This document shows, in pieces, positions 37,321 through 48,922 of a stretch of 64,000 bases of DNA; position 1 is the first letter of the stretch, and every line of letters begins with the position of its first letter. The notes under the pieces are model-generated. The model ran no database searches and was not told the DNA's origin. It saw only the letters and a list, made by a program, of their open reading frames with translations. A program made the position numbers and the translations under genes. This DNA comes from Topomyia yanbarensis (Eukaryota; Arthropoda; Insecta; Diptera; Culicidae), in the NCBI RefSeq assembly GCF_030247195.1, contig NC_080672.1:71217771-71281770 (forward strand), given 5' to 3'.

Positions 37321-40110
37321 GCGTTAGGGGACAACGTTTGCACGCATCATGCAACTGTTAACAGCTCGTCGTTTGAAAAATCCTACGATGTACGCTCAAA
37401 AAACTTAATTGAATACTGTAAAAGTCTTAACAAAACGTTAATGTTATAGGTTTGATGTTTTTCAGGTTGTCCTTTCATTCTGAGAGGTGAAAATGTCGCG
37501 TTAGGGGACAACAGCGCAAAAAATTGATTTTCCAACCTACACTTGTATTTATCAAAAAACCTGCTCTGTATCAAACTTTGGAGCATCTATTTGTTCTAGA
37601 AATTTGATCATCGATAGTCACAGAACAATACTGTATGCTTAGATTTTCGAGTTTTTAGGAAATTTTTTTCACGACCGCTGCGAACACTGCGTTAGGGGAC
37701 AACACCAAAATGAACACAAACGGTCGCATATGAAGTGTTGTCCCCTAACGCAACTGAAGAATTTGTTGAAACTCAAACAAAGCGATGTATATTACCTCTG
37801 AACCTGTAAATAACTCAAAATAAAGATTTGAAACGCCAAACCAGATGTATTTCTAGTTTCACCTTCATGTGTTTTATTAAGAAATCAAATTAATATGAAA
37901 TGAGAACAGGACACAACGCATACCGCAGTGCGGCGCGGTATAGAAGAGATTGTAGACCACAATCGTCACTTTCTAATGGGTCGAAAAAGGTGGTTTCAAG
38001 TAGTTTTGGTAAGTTTAATATATTATTGACAGCAGTGGCGGATCCAGGGGGAGGGTCTTGGGGGTCCGCACTCCCCCCCCCCCCCCCCAAAATTTTTAAC
38101 ATCTTGCGAATTTTCAAAAAAGTTTCTTTTTAAATTCATTCTAAGTTCAAAATCTTTGCAAACCAGATTCGATTACCAAAACTGAGTTTAATTAAATGAG
38201 GGTAATACATACTACGTATTGTACAATGAACATTTTAAAGTCGAAATTTTGGACCCCCTCCGAAATTTTTTTCTGGATCCGCTCCTGATTGACATAGGAA
38301 AATATATGAAAAAAAATTAACTGTTTCTTAGAGTGACACAATTTTTTTTTTATTTTGTTCACCAACTAAGTTTTTTTCATGTAAGTTTAGTGCACTGACT
38401 TTGTTTTTTGATCTTATAAAATCTTAAAAATAGAATTGACTGGTGATTAGGGCAGATAAAATACGTCATAGGGTTGTTCAACATTTATTTTCTTGCTACG
38501 TTACAAATACACAAATGTGACTCTGAAGCAATTCAACAAAGGAAAGACTGTCAAACGATTATACTCAGTCGAGCAGTTATTATATTTACATATTGTATAT
38601 AATGTTGTCGCGAAATACGAGTAAAACGGTTGAAAAAAAATTTCGAAAGAGAATATCGCCCTTCCAGTTCATCCTCTGGCGTTTGCGCAACTGTTTCTAC
38701 TCATAGATCTGCAAGATTGCGGAAATTAATCAAAATGTAGCCGTTTTACGCAATTCCAGCTTTTTGAAAATTTTGATATATTAGAGTACAAAAAAAATCG
38801 TTAAGAAATTTCACACAATAGGGATCTTTAATTTGGAAAAATTGTGCCAGTTTTTCATATGTATTGGTAGCGGGTGTCCTTACGAGTACACTCATATCAT
38901 TCTTAAACCTTAATTATTCTTTTATGATTTTTAAATTTAAAAAAACCAAATTAAACTCAACCAGCAAACTGACAGTTGTCCTACTAAATGACGTATCTGC
39001 AAATATCTCGTTCGCCTCATTGTAAACCGGGACAGCACCCCACACAGCATGATCTGGTACTTTGTCAATCCGCTAGCAACCTGCCATCTCAAGTTTCATC
39101 TGCAAACTATGGTAGATCTGATAAGGCAACCTATAGGGTCGTGCAAGTCGCATGGGTTTGGATGTGTTATTGTCCTAAAAGGAAACAAACTAAAAAATGT
39201 TTTTTTCAATAGTTTCGGGCCAAAAAATTGAAAAAGGACTGAGATATTAACTCACGGTACTAATCTGCATCAGAATATGCCTTAACCCGCACACCCCTAA
39301 AGATCCCTATTGCGGTCTTATGGCTCAGATGGCTGGCTTGTCATTGAATTATCTAAATAATAGAAAACTGGAGAATTTCGTAAAATTGTATCTTTTATTA
39401 GCGAATTCTAAGAAATGCGTATCCTCAGGTTAACAATTTGAATTTAAAGTGCTATAAAACTTCAAAAAACTGCATTAAACTTCGATGTTTGGTTCATGGT
39501 GAAGAAAATCTATTCCGAAAAGACAAACCGGGTTAGTTCCAAGTGGTCAATAATTATCCCGCTAATTTGGAAGAATGTGACGACGAGTGAGTGTTATTCC
39601 CTATGACCAAATTGTTCCGCGCGCTCTCATGCTTATTTGGTATTCTAATGCGATCCATTCTATATCTTTGAAATCACTTCGAACTCTGTTCTGAAATTGT
39701 TGATATATCCATAGACAGTTTATTTACTGATATATGTAATAAAAAACTTGATAATTTTTCGATATTATAAGACCTCCCCCTTAATGGAACCCCGCCCCTG
39801 AGACCACCCATGACACTGCATGGCTGCGGTATTGCTGAAATAGGTTGGTTATATCTTTTATGTTCATATACTGTTCTGTAGACTCTCAAAGTAACTCTGC
39901 AGAAGGATTTATCGTATTGCAACGGAAAGTGTTAGGAGACAACACTTCAGTGCACCCCTCTGAAAGAACGATTCCAAAGCTTGTTATATACAAATAGCAT
40001 ATTTTTAGAAAGGTATTGATGAGTACTAATAGCTTCTGAAAAAATCATAGATAGCGTGCTTCGTTCTCGTGAAAAATTGAAAAAACATGATATTTGCGTT
40101 AGGGGACAAC
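37321..40110. repeat. Recurrent 15-bp motif GCGTTAGGGGACAAC
   Basis: Exact copies lie at 37321-37335, 37498-37512, 37689-37703 and 40096-40110 on the + strand, with one exact inverted copy at 37737-37751 and a diverged one (GTGTTAGGAGACAAC) near 39929-39943. The pair at 37689 and 37737 forms a hairpin-like inverted repeat. Spacing of the first three is about 177 and 191 bp. Confidence 0.85.
38025..38295. mobile_element. 255-bp hAT-like MITE with 8-bp target-site duplication
   Basis: CAGTGGCGGATCC at 38033 is mirrored by GGATCCGCTCCTG ending at 38287. The flanks ATTGACAG (38025-38032) and ATTGACAT (38288-38295) form an 8-bp duplication with one mismatch, as in hAT elements. A long C run follows GTCCGCACT near 38070-38088. 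Related left ends lie at 5563 and 57261. Confidence 0.78.
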
Positions 40111-41529
40111 GCAAAAATGGTCAATTTTTGCCCCCCTTTTATCCGACGATCAATTCACTCAGTAAATCTGCGTCCGAAGATGAAATCTTTGTACAATATG
40201 TGAACAATTAAATGGAATTTAAGCTTATTCCAAATAAATTTTATTACAAACCTGTCGGTGTGGTACGGACAAATCAATTGAATTATTAAAAACGAGTCAA
40301 AAATGCATTACTGGTTTTCATCGACGACCGTCATAAAATTCTTTTAAAAAATTTCTATATATCTATGATTTGGGAGCCTTAAACCTATACCAACATATTT
40401 CAGAACAACTTTTACTTATATTAGCAGATTTATTTTTATGAGGTAAGCGATACAAGTGCGTGGAATGTGTCTTAATCGTTTTCGTAATATATTCAGCAAA
40501 ATCGCTTTCTAGTGATGATGACTGTATTAAATAAGACAATATTATTACAAATGTAGTTCAACACAGCCGTTTGTTTAACTTCAGCTTAAAACTAATTAGA
40601 AAAGTAGACTTGCTGTGTATTGTACCAACTTTAAAAAATACCCTTTTTTAAACATTTTATTCCAAATTTTAACGATAAAAAAGTTACATTATACGGCTAG
40701 ATCCGGCAAAGTTGCTGAAGCAGTATTACAAAACAAAATTTCAGCTATACAAAAAATATTCGAACTCTTCCGATCTTGTCCGATCCACCCATCCCAAGCG
40801 ATTTGAAATTATTGAAATTTTTACTGATTTGAGGTACACCGAAATGCTGTAGGGCCAAATATTATGTTTGCCAAAATGTATCTCTATGAAAATATGCACA
40901 GGCGTCCCTTTTCTTTTCCCTCTTCCCACTGATCAAATGTTTACGCTACTGGAAAAACAAATGTATTCACAAAGATCACCTAGAAATTACTAGTATTCGA
41001 AAAGATATAGAAAATTGGCCTCTATAATTGTCTATTTTTAGTTCATATTAAGGCATAATAACAACAATTGCAGCAGCAAATAATTTTGGCCAGGATTCGA
41101 CCCCAATTACTCCTCTGTGGGGTGGTGCAATTGACACAAAAATTTGGGTTTTTATATATTGGCCCTAGATGAACAATTCCTCCACATTTGGTTCAAATCC
41201 GTGAAGGTCGATTAGACGTGCCTTGATCACTTCGCGTGGAGTGACCCATATTCATTTCGGCTGCGAGAAAAATGCATGGAACGTCTTGTATACGATGGTT
41301 TGCAGATTGAAATTGCTTCAGTTCAGTATATTTATCTCCATACAATAAGGTCGATTTGTTTGAAATTTCCAGTGAATGTTTTTGAAAAATTTAATTTTTT
41401 GGAAATGTACAATAATCCATATTTTCAAAATTTCTGCTTGGCACTAGTTCGGTTTGCGCACTCAGTCCTATTTGTCTACGTGAAGCTTGATAACAACAGC
41501 TGAAGCTTTGTCTATCGTTCGAATTTCGA

Positions 41530-41805
41530 CGACGCCGGTGGTTCAGTAGTTAGCGTGATCACTTCTAACCCCAGTGGGACTGGGTTCAATCCTGACCGCG
41601 GTCGTTGGCAGTTTCTGAGGTGAAAAATCTGTGATCACGTCTTCCTTTGGAAAAGAAGTAATGCCGTTAGTTCCGGTCCATGCGTTGATGGGCCGATATC
41701 TAGGGTTCAGGTGGTAAAGTCGCCGCTCTGGCGTCGGTGATAGGCATTCAGTGCGGACAGAGGTCGACGGAAACCAGAATAGTATTAAAAATAAAATAAC
41801 TGTTT
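41530..41805 (+). mobile_element. tRNA-derived SINE
   Basis: A pol III A-box-like TGGTTCAGTAG lies at 41539-41549 and a B box GGTTCAATCC at 41583-41592, followed by a ~200-bp body and an A/T-rich tail (attaaaaataaaataa) near 41787-41805. It is intact enough to carry both internal promoter boxes. It is not a tRNA gene, because the sequence does not close into an acceptor stem. Confidence 0.78.
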
Positions 41806-41879
41806 TGGTATCGAAAACTCGACCGAAAATCTAACTGGTAATAAAGGCTTTACAAAACTGGAAAAAAATTGAACTGTTA

Positions 41880-42401
41880 GCCCCCAAATAGAAAAGGCTG
41901 CGCACGCCTATGGGTACCGATAACAATGAAATCTTTCGGCTCTTCCTCGTAAAGTTAGCACGTCTTTTCAATGCTGAAATTTTATATACTAAGCATGTTT
42001 CTGCCGTCGTCCCTTTACAAACACAGACTTTTGGTCAAATGTATGTGCACGTTGCAATGATTACTTCGTCACCTTTTCCAACTGTCTTCATCGAAGAAAG
42101 TTTTTCCCTCATGCTGGATATGCTTCCAGTAATTATAAAATGTATGCTTAGACCGGCAATGCTATATGCAGTGCCAATCTGGGCAAGTTGTTGTGCTACT
42201 AGGAAGAAAGCGCTTCAAAGGATTCAGAATAAAATTCTGAAAATGATTTTGAAGCGTCCTCCCTAGTTTAGCACAAATGAGTTGCACAGACTCGCAAACA
42301 TAGAAACATTAGAAATTATGACGAACAGTATTATAAGCAACTTCCGACAAAAATCGTTGCAATCTTCAATTGCAACGATTAGCTCTCTTTATAGTTTATA
42401 A
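41880..42401 (+). pseudogene. Jockey-like LINE ORF2 C-terminal fragment
   Basis: The frame contains RPAMLYAVPIWASCCATRKK, then ALQRIQNKILKMILKRPP, the region after the RT thumb in jockey-clade LINEs. A TAG at 42264-42266 interrupts where a Trp is usual, and the same frame continues FSTNELHRLANIETLE and FRQKSLQSSIATISSLYSL to a TAA at 42399-42401. Upstream RT domains are missing, so the copy is 5'-truncated. Confidence 0.78.
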
Positions 42402-42620
42402 GTTAGTTTATAAGATTTGTTGAGTGATTCACAAGACAAGTAGGTTTAAAAAATCCTGCTGTAAAAAAAAATTTAACTGCGAAAGCATATTATATCTTAA
42501 TGATAATTAACTGAATCATGTAAACAATAGGGATGAAAAGTCAGCACTTGTAGCTAAACACCCAATATACTAAATTAGAAATGTAATGCAAACAAAACAA
42601 TATAATCAAAAAGTTTTAAA
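42402..42620 (+). other. Probable 3'UTR of the jockey-like fragment
   Basis: AT-rich sequence downstream of the ORF2 stop, with a run of nine A near 42460. Its end is not defined. Confidence 0.4.
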
Positions 42621-42622
42621 TA

Positions 42623-42745
42623 CTGGGGGAAGTTGAAATCGGTCGCGTCCCCCGCATTGAGGATCTTGGAATTGTCCTGGATGTCCAACTCACATTCAAC
42701 CAAAACGTCTCGTTCATCGTCAGTAAAAGATTTATAGAGCCTCTA
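42623..42745 (+). pseudogene. Small jockey-type RT fragment
   Basis: The translation EDLGIVLDVQLTFNQNVSF matches the conserved VKDLGVxLDxxLTFxxHI segment of jockey RTs. About 40 residues survive. As this segment normally precedes the one at 41880-42401, it belongs to a different copy. Confidence 0.62.
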
Positions 42746-45452
42746 CATGGGCAGTTAACAATCTTCTAACATATTCTGTATTTTCGCAATTATTTCTGGT
42801 GTGTACGTGCTTTTTGGCAGTCTTCCCAAATGAACATCGAACATCATGTTTGCTCTAGTTCTGTGCTCATCTTATACCCACGTTTCGTGTACGAACTCGA
42901 ACGCGCTATTGCGTACTAAAACACGTGCACGTGTTCGTCTGCACATCCGAATCCCATGTACGTACGCGGTGTTCGTACACACAGTATCTTGACACTAGTT
43001 TTCTCTTTCTCTCACTCATCATCACTACACCCAAAACAATTTCCCAATGCAAAAAAGGCATTACATCCTTTCATGCATATTCCGAATTAGAATCATGCTT
43101 TCTTCGCATTGTAGACCAAGCATAGCTACGGCATTATACCAACACCGCTTGATTTATAATGAAATAAATTGATTGAGAATACACGCTACCATATTATCTG
43201 CCCGCATGTAAAAGTATTAGTTGGTTTTGCTTGCTGAGTCTGCCAAAAAGGTGGTGTATTCTATACATGAATACCTCTGTGGTGTTTGTAAGAACTTCTG
43301 TCTTCATACACAGATACGCTTTTTTGTCTGCGAACAGCTCAATTCCAACCACACCAAACGCGTGAACAGTTTACGTTCACGAGAGTGTGTGATATACGCG
43401 TTGTTATTTTCCCATAGCGAATGGTTTTTGCAGTAAAATCATCGCTCTCTCATTCTGTGCTTCAGAGAAGAGAGGAAGAAAATGATTTGTGCTCAGATTG
43501 ATTTGCGATGATCGTTGCCCAGGGCGATGATGTGCGCTGGATTCGCATGTTAGGAAAATAATATAAACTGAAATTAACTGCCAGTGCCACTGCTGCTCAA
43601 AAGTGCAAAACCATGTCATCACTGCCCTTATAGTTAATGATACTTTAAATTTAGATACTTTTACTGCGAAATACTGATATGATATCACCTGAAAGTACTG
43701 TTGGTATGAGGAATGCCAGAAATGATTGGCGGACGGCTTCTATCCGACAAATGTTGAATTAACTTGTTAACCCAATGTTCATTATCCAATCAATTATTAT
43801 CAATCATTACCCAATCATTAATCATTATTTATGAACCTATCTAGTGGCTAGAACTCGCATATCGCTGGTAAATTTAGGGTTTATAGAACGCCAAAAGCTC
43901 AACATATTATCCAAACAAAATCATCACCCACACCCCACCAATTTGATGATGCTATAAACTGTTCTCTCCAATATGCAGCATGTGATCAGTAGAAAGGCGA
44001 AATGAAAACTGGTCTTTGAGCGTGCATTAGTATTTTCAGAGCGCACATGTATCCGAGTGTAGATGTCCTTTACATGTGTATTAGTGCGGAGTCATTTTAA
44101 TACTAATACTCCGATATCGTTAAATTCACTAATACATTCCCAACTGTGGGTTTGTGTAAGTTTCTGTGGTGTAATCGCCTTAATGCATTTTTGTCCCGGA
44201 CCAATATCGCTTTATATGCATTATACCAGTTACAATGCAAAATTCTCATTAGAATCATGCTTATTCGCATGTAATTCATGCGGTTCGCGTTTTGGGTGTA
44301 GCGTGTTTAAACCTAAGTTTGCACATCGTTCGCTTGGGTTCGGTGTTTGATGAAAACCTGTACACAAAGGCAAAGCATGTTTGCGGTTGAACGCGTGCAC
44401 GAAATTTTGTACACAGGTGCAAACTTGTCGATGTTTTTGGACAACATAACTTGACAGATAGTGCTTGTTTCAAATATGTACCACCGATTTGATGGTGGCG
44501 CTAGTATACCTTCTCTATACGAGTACCACGAACAACGAAACGAAAAATTTAACGGAAATGTGTGTTTCGTTACGTGTGTTATGAACGCCGTCAATGCGAC
44601 TAGAACAACATTTAGAAAAAGCATATTCCAAAATGTGGATAAAGAAAACTATTATTAGGAAATAAATTTATCCCTAACTGAAAAACGTCAGCAAAGTTAC
44701 ATAAATCTTATCATAAATTTAGCCTTAAATCGAAGACTACATATTAAGAAGACTTTACCCGCAAGTGGCGCTGCTGTTCTGTTTCCAGATTCTGGACGGA
44801 GTTTCCAATCTTCTTTATATGCAGTCATCGCTTAAATCGGCTCTCTTCCTTCCTGAAAATATGTTGGTTTTCTTGCTGTGTGAAGTTTGTAGGTGCTTTT
44901 TTCTCGAGAAATATAAATGAAAAACATTTTGGCCAATGAAAGTAAATCACCAAGCTTAACCATTCGTAAACCTACGACATCTTGTTTCAAGTTCATTAAG
45001 AACGTCAAGAATTCTAGTACATATTTTGCTCGGGAAAGTAAACAATATATGTAGAATTTTCTACCTATTTAGCACAATTAGTTTTAAATAGAATTTGTGT
45101 GCTTTTATCAGAATTCTGGCAGTAAACCGGTAGTGCTTGGTTTCAGCAAGAATGCTGCCAGGAATGTACAAATTTGTTCTACTCCTGCCAGAGTTTTGTT
45201 CGACTTTTGCAATAATTCTGTCCGGAAGATATTGCGATGGTTTTTACTCGGCTCTAGTCTGATAAAAACCTAGGAGGATTTCATGCCTGGGGAGATGTTG
45301 ATTCGATCCGGAAAATTTTCGGAAATTCCAATATAAGTGGATTTTGGATTTTTTAAATTCAAAATGGAATCTATGTTTCTATTTAGGTATGACGGAATGA
45401 GGACAGCTTTTAATTTGGTCAGAGAAATAAATTTGTTGATAGAAATGCTTAA
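42746..45452. other. Intron stretch without recognised genes
   Basis: Two segments (43060-43100 and 44240-44285) share TTAGAATCATGCTT-TTCGCATG and ATGCATTATACCA-type words, suggesting a diverged repeat. Otherwise nothing was recognised; the longer open frames on both strands look non-coding. Confidence 0.35.
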
Positions 45453-45694
45453 ATTCTCGACAAACATATGATTACGGTCAAAAAGCCAACTGTCAAAATC
45501 CACTTTGAATGGAAATTCCGGACAAACCGTTACACTCCAATCACAGATGTTGGTAGTAAACGAAAGAGAAAAGTTTTCTCTTTCATAAACTGTTGTGAAC
45601 TGTGTTCGACTAGTAACGGTTTGTCTGGAATTTCCATTCAAAGTGGATTTTGACAGTTGGCTTTTGAGCGTATTCATATGTTTGTCGAGAATTG
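45453..45694. mobile_element. ~240-bp palindromic MITE
   Basis: The left arm ATTCTCGACAAACATATGAT, GCCAACTGTCAAAATCCACT and CGGACAAACCGTTAC is mirrored on the right by GTAACGGTTTGTCTGG, AGTGGATTTTGACAGTTGGC and CATATGTTTGTCGAGAAT. The arms are about 85 bp. Confidence 0.84.
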
Positions 45695-45879
45695 TTTATT
45701 TTTTACAGATATGGAAAATATTAAATGGGATGCGCCTTTTCCAAATTATGCTCTATTCGAGCCGCCATGACGGCACCAAATCACCGCAAAAATTGCTTAT
45801 GAGTTCAATATATGGGAGCTGTAAAGTTGTCCCCGGGCTGTTTTTGGATGCCCTTAATGTGTAACGTCTTTATGACTTG

Positions 45880-46420
45880 AAAGGCTACTTCAGAATAAAG
45901 TAGCCCATCCCTATTTACAAATCATTGTTGTTGAAGAAGCACAACTGCATATGGCCTGCCAAATCAGGTACTGCGCGGCGACTATCGACAGCTTCTTCCG
46001 TTTAAAACGGTCATACGTTTACCCGTGAAATATTCCTCTCCGCAGGACTGCTTTAAATCCACTTCGATGTAGCGTTCGTCTCGATTAAGGAGAATAAGCA
46101 CCTTTGTACGAAACTTTGCGAAACATTACATTTTTTGGTAAAGCCCCGCGTCAAAACGTTCGGATTCTACCTGAAATGAGCAATTAGCGCAATCTCAGTT
46201 TGTTTGGACGTTGTTCTCGGTTTTCATCCAACTCTTGGTTTGTGGTTCACTCTCATCCATTCTTCGAACATTTGGAGAGCCATTGAGATGGCCGAATGAT
46301 ACATATTCATAAGTTTTCTTAAGGAGCAACCCAGGATTTTGCATCATTTCGCGAACGATTTCTTCCCAATTGACCGGAATCTCACTGACAACTGTAAATT
46401 CTTAAACACTTTGAAAACTT
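45880..46420 (-). pseudogene. Decayed Tc1/mariner-type transposase
   Basis: Minus-strand translations in several frames give, in order, SKQTEIALIAHFR and VSQSFVQR (N-terminal helix-turn-helix), LLNRDERYIEVDLKQ (first catalytic Asp region, normally MDDETYVKxDFKQ) and YLIWQAICSCAS. This order and wording match mariner-superfamily transposases of mosquitoes (ITmD37E-like is my inference). Only about the first 60% is present, with several frameshifts and stops; the later catalytic residues were not found. Confidence 0.6.
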
Positions 46421-46424
46421 AACT

Positions 46425-48190
46425 TGGATTGGATATCTATAATCAATGGATTTTATAAACGAGGCTTAGTTATAATTTTTTTCTGTGCGATTTATGACGA
46501 AAAGAGGGCGAGACTTGGATGTATAATCGATTTCGTACTATTTTCTTGCTACGTGAAGGGAAAAATACCTCTGTTGAAATAATGCGTACAGCTTCGAAAA
46601 AGCTTGTCATCGAATCAGCTTTCTCACGCCAAAACACTGCTAAGTCTTATCGCAACTGTCATTGATACTTTCCCGCGAAGTTCCCCTTCCGCTTTACACT
46701 CGCGATACCGCAACAACAGAACCCGATAAACTGATTTTTATTTTCCGAATCCTCCCACCACCACCCATTTCTGGATTCTTTTCGCAGACTAGTGATAGGT
46801 GCTAAGGTACAGCACCTATCACTCGTCTCAGAATGTTACCTATTGTTCTGGTTCTGCGACACAAGTCCTCGATTCGCTCCCAAAAACTATACTATAATCA
46901 AGTGTGAAAATATTCCCTACACCCTACCTAGCCGTGCGTTGTGGAAAATCAGTACCACAGCGAAGCACGTTGGAAACGGCTTTCCCCGCTTGCTTATCTT
47001 TATCGGTCTACGCGCTGCTGGTGGAGTCCCATCGCAGCCGATCCGGTTTGAGTTTTTTATTGTTATTCATTCCTGCCACGGCCAACTGATTAGGGAACAA
47101 TTTGAGCGTCATTGTTGACACTTTTGCAACTGGAAACTGTGGAATAACTGAACTGAAGGGGTTCTCGGTCGAACAATGTGACACGGATAATAGAGGAAGG
47201 CGTTGCACACCAAGGGAGAAAGATTGTTAGACACAATTGTTTGGGCTGGTTGAGGTTTGATTTTTCGTAATTTACATCATAATTTAATTTAGGGTGTTTG
47301 TTTTAAATTCAATTTGCTGAAGGATGCAGTGTAAGGCACTAGAAAATAAGAGGGTTATAAAAAGGGAGAAAAAGTAAGATAAGAATGTTTATGGTGCTTC
47401 ATTTCCTAACTGTTGTTGACTCTTGCTTTGTTAACTGCGCCAGTAGAAACTGTTTTATGTTTAATAGCACCACATTGTTTGGTATGCTCCAGTGAAAACG
47501 AGCCGCCTAATGTGTAAGCCAATGAAACCAAACAAACGTTTTATAGCATGAGTCTACCGAGCATCTCCGAGAGTATGTAAATACAACTGCACAGATGAAA
47601 AAAAGTTCCGATAAGTGGCTCAGTTATGTTGGGAACTAGAATGTTTTTTCTTCTTTGCTACTCCGTTTACTCGGGAGGTGGCTTCGGAGCTGCCAGCATT
47701 TGTTTTTAGAAGAAAGCGGAGAACGATTATCGTGAAATTATGAACTAAATAAACGCATTTGTTCACTAACTCATGTTCATTATTGATGTGCTGGTCTCTA
47801 TTTCATAGCACATCATATGGTTTGTTTTTCCGTAAACAATGGTTGAGTAGTTGAAGAATTTTTTTTCCGAAATTTGAAATGACTTGAGGTGAATCGATAA
47901 TTATAAGGACACCTTCAAACTTGTGTAACTTTTTTCATACTTAACCCAAGTGAACCCAAGTTTGTCCAGTTTCTCCTTAGAGTATTTTGTTAACATCCGC
48001 TAAGATGTACAGAAGAAGTATAAAAATTGCTTTAAAATATCAGAAAGTATATAGCTTGCCGCTAACCGGTTCCATGATTGGCCAGCTGTCTTCCAGCAAT
48101 CGGTATACGGAACTTTTATGCAAACTTGGTTATTCAAGTATGCGAAATTGACTGCTATGGTGACTTGTAACGTATTTTTATTCGAATGTT
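46425..48190. other. Intron stretch before exon 2, largely unrecognised
   Basis: This includes a perfect hairpin at 46791-46823 and otherwise no recognised repeat or coding sequence. It is a candidate for unique intron DNA close to the Sox acceptor. Confidence 0.35.
46791..46823. other. Perfect 13-bp-arm hairpin
   Basis: AGTGATAGGTGCT and its exact complement AGCACCTATCACT surround the 7-base loop AAGGTAC. It is followed by no T run and sits in non-repetitive DNA. Confidence 0.8.
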
Positions 48191-48191
48191 T

Positions 48192-48378
48192 CGAATATCC
48201 GTGATCATAACCTCCGGGACATTATGACGCTTCAGACTGAGTCATAACATTCGAAAACTAATTTACGTCATAAAGCTGTAAGCTTCGCGACGCACATTCA
48301 TTTGCGGGTCTTCCGCGCACCCTTTGTGCATCATAATGTCCCGGACTTTATGACGTACAATCATTTTCGGATATTATG
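48192..48378. mobile_element. Possible palindromic MITE close to Sox exon 2
   Basis: TCCGGGACATTATGACG on the left (48213-48229) is mirrored by CATCATAATGTCCCGGAC on the right, and the outer AATATCCG words also pair. The arms are about 40 bp and imperfect. It ends 130 bp before the splice acceptor. Confidence 0.5.
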
Positions 48379-48451
48379 TCGCAGCAGATATCCTTAGATA
48401 GCTGATCCGTTGATTACAATAACATCAGAAAATAAATTTGCCAAGTATTAA

Positions 48452-48922
<471 letters not shown>

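Larger units (their letters stand above)
36619..41252. mobile_element. 4.6-kb DNA element with ~120-bp terminal inverted repeats
   Basis: The left terminus TA-TGGGTCATTCCACGCGAAG (36621 onwards) and the right terminus CTTCGCGTGGAGTGACCCA-TA (to 41250) are inverted, and similarity continues for about 120 bp through ATCGACCTTCACGGATTTGA, TTGTTCATCTAGGGCCAATA and AAAACCCAAATTT. TA flanks both ends. The interior holds repeated GCGTTAGGGGACAAC motifs and a nested hAT-like MITE. No open frame resembles a transposase, so this is probably a non-autonomous or decayed element. Confidence 0.8.

Noticed and set aside
38817..39312. Possible 500-bp TIR element with AATAGGGATCTTTA ends
   Set aside because: Inverted similarity covers only about 14 bp and no target duplication is visible, so chance cannot be excluded.
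41530..41600. Functional tRNA gene
   Set aside because: A and B box sequences are present, but the text does not fold into a cloverleaf with an acceptor stem and it continues into a SINE body with an A/T tail.
42746..45452. LTR retrotransposon suggested by repeated words at 43060-43100 and 44240-44285
   Set aside because: The shared text is short and diverged, and no gag, pol or primer-binding site is visible between them.
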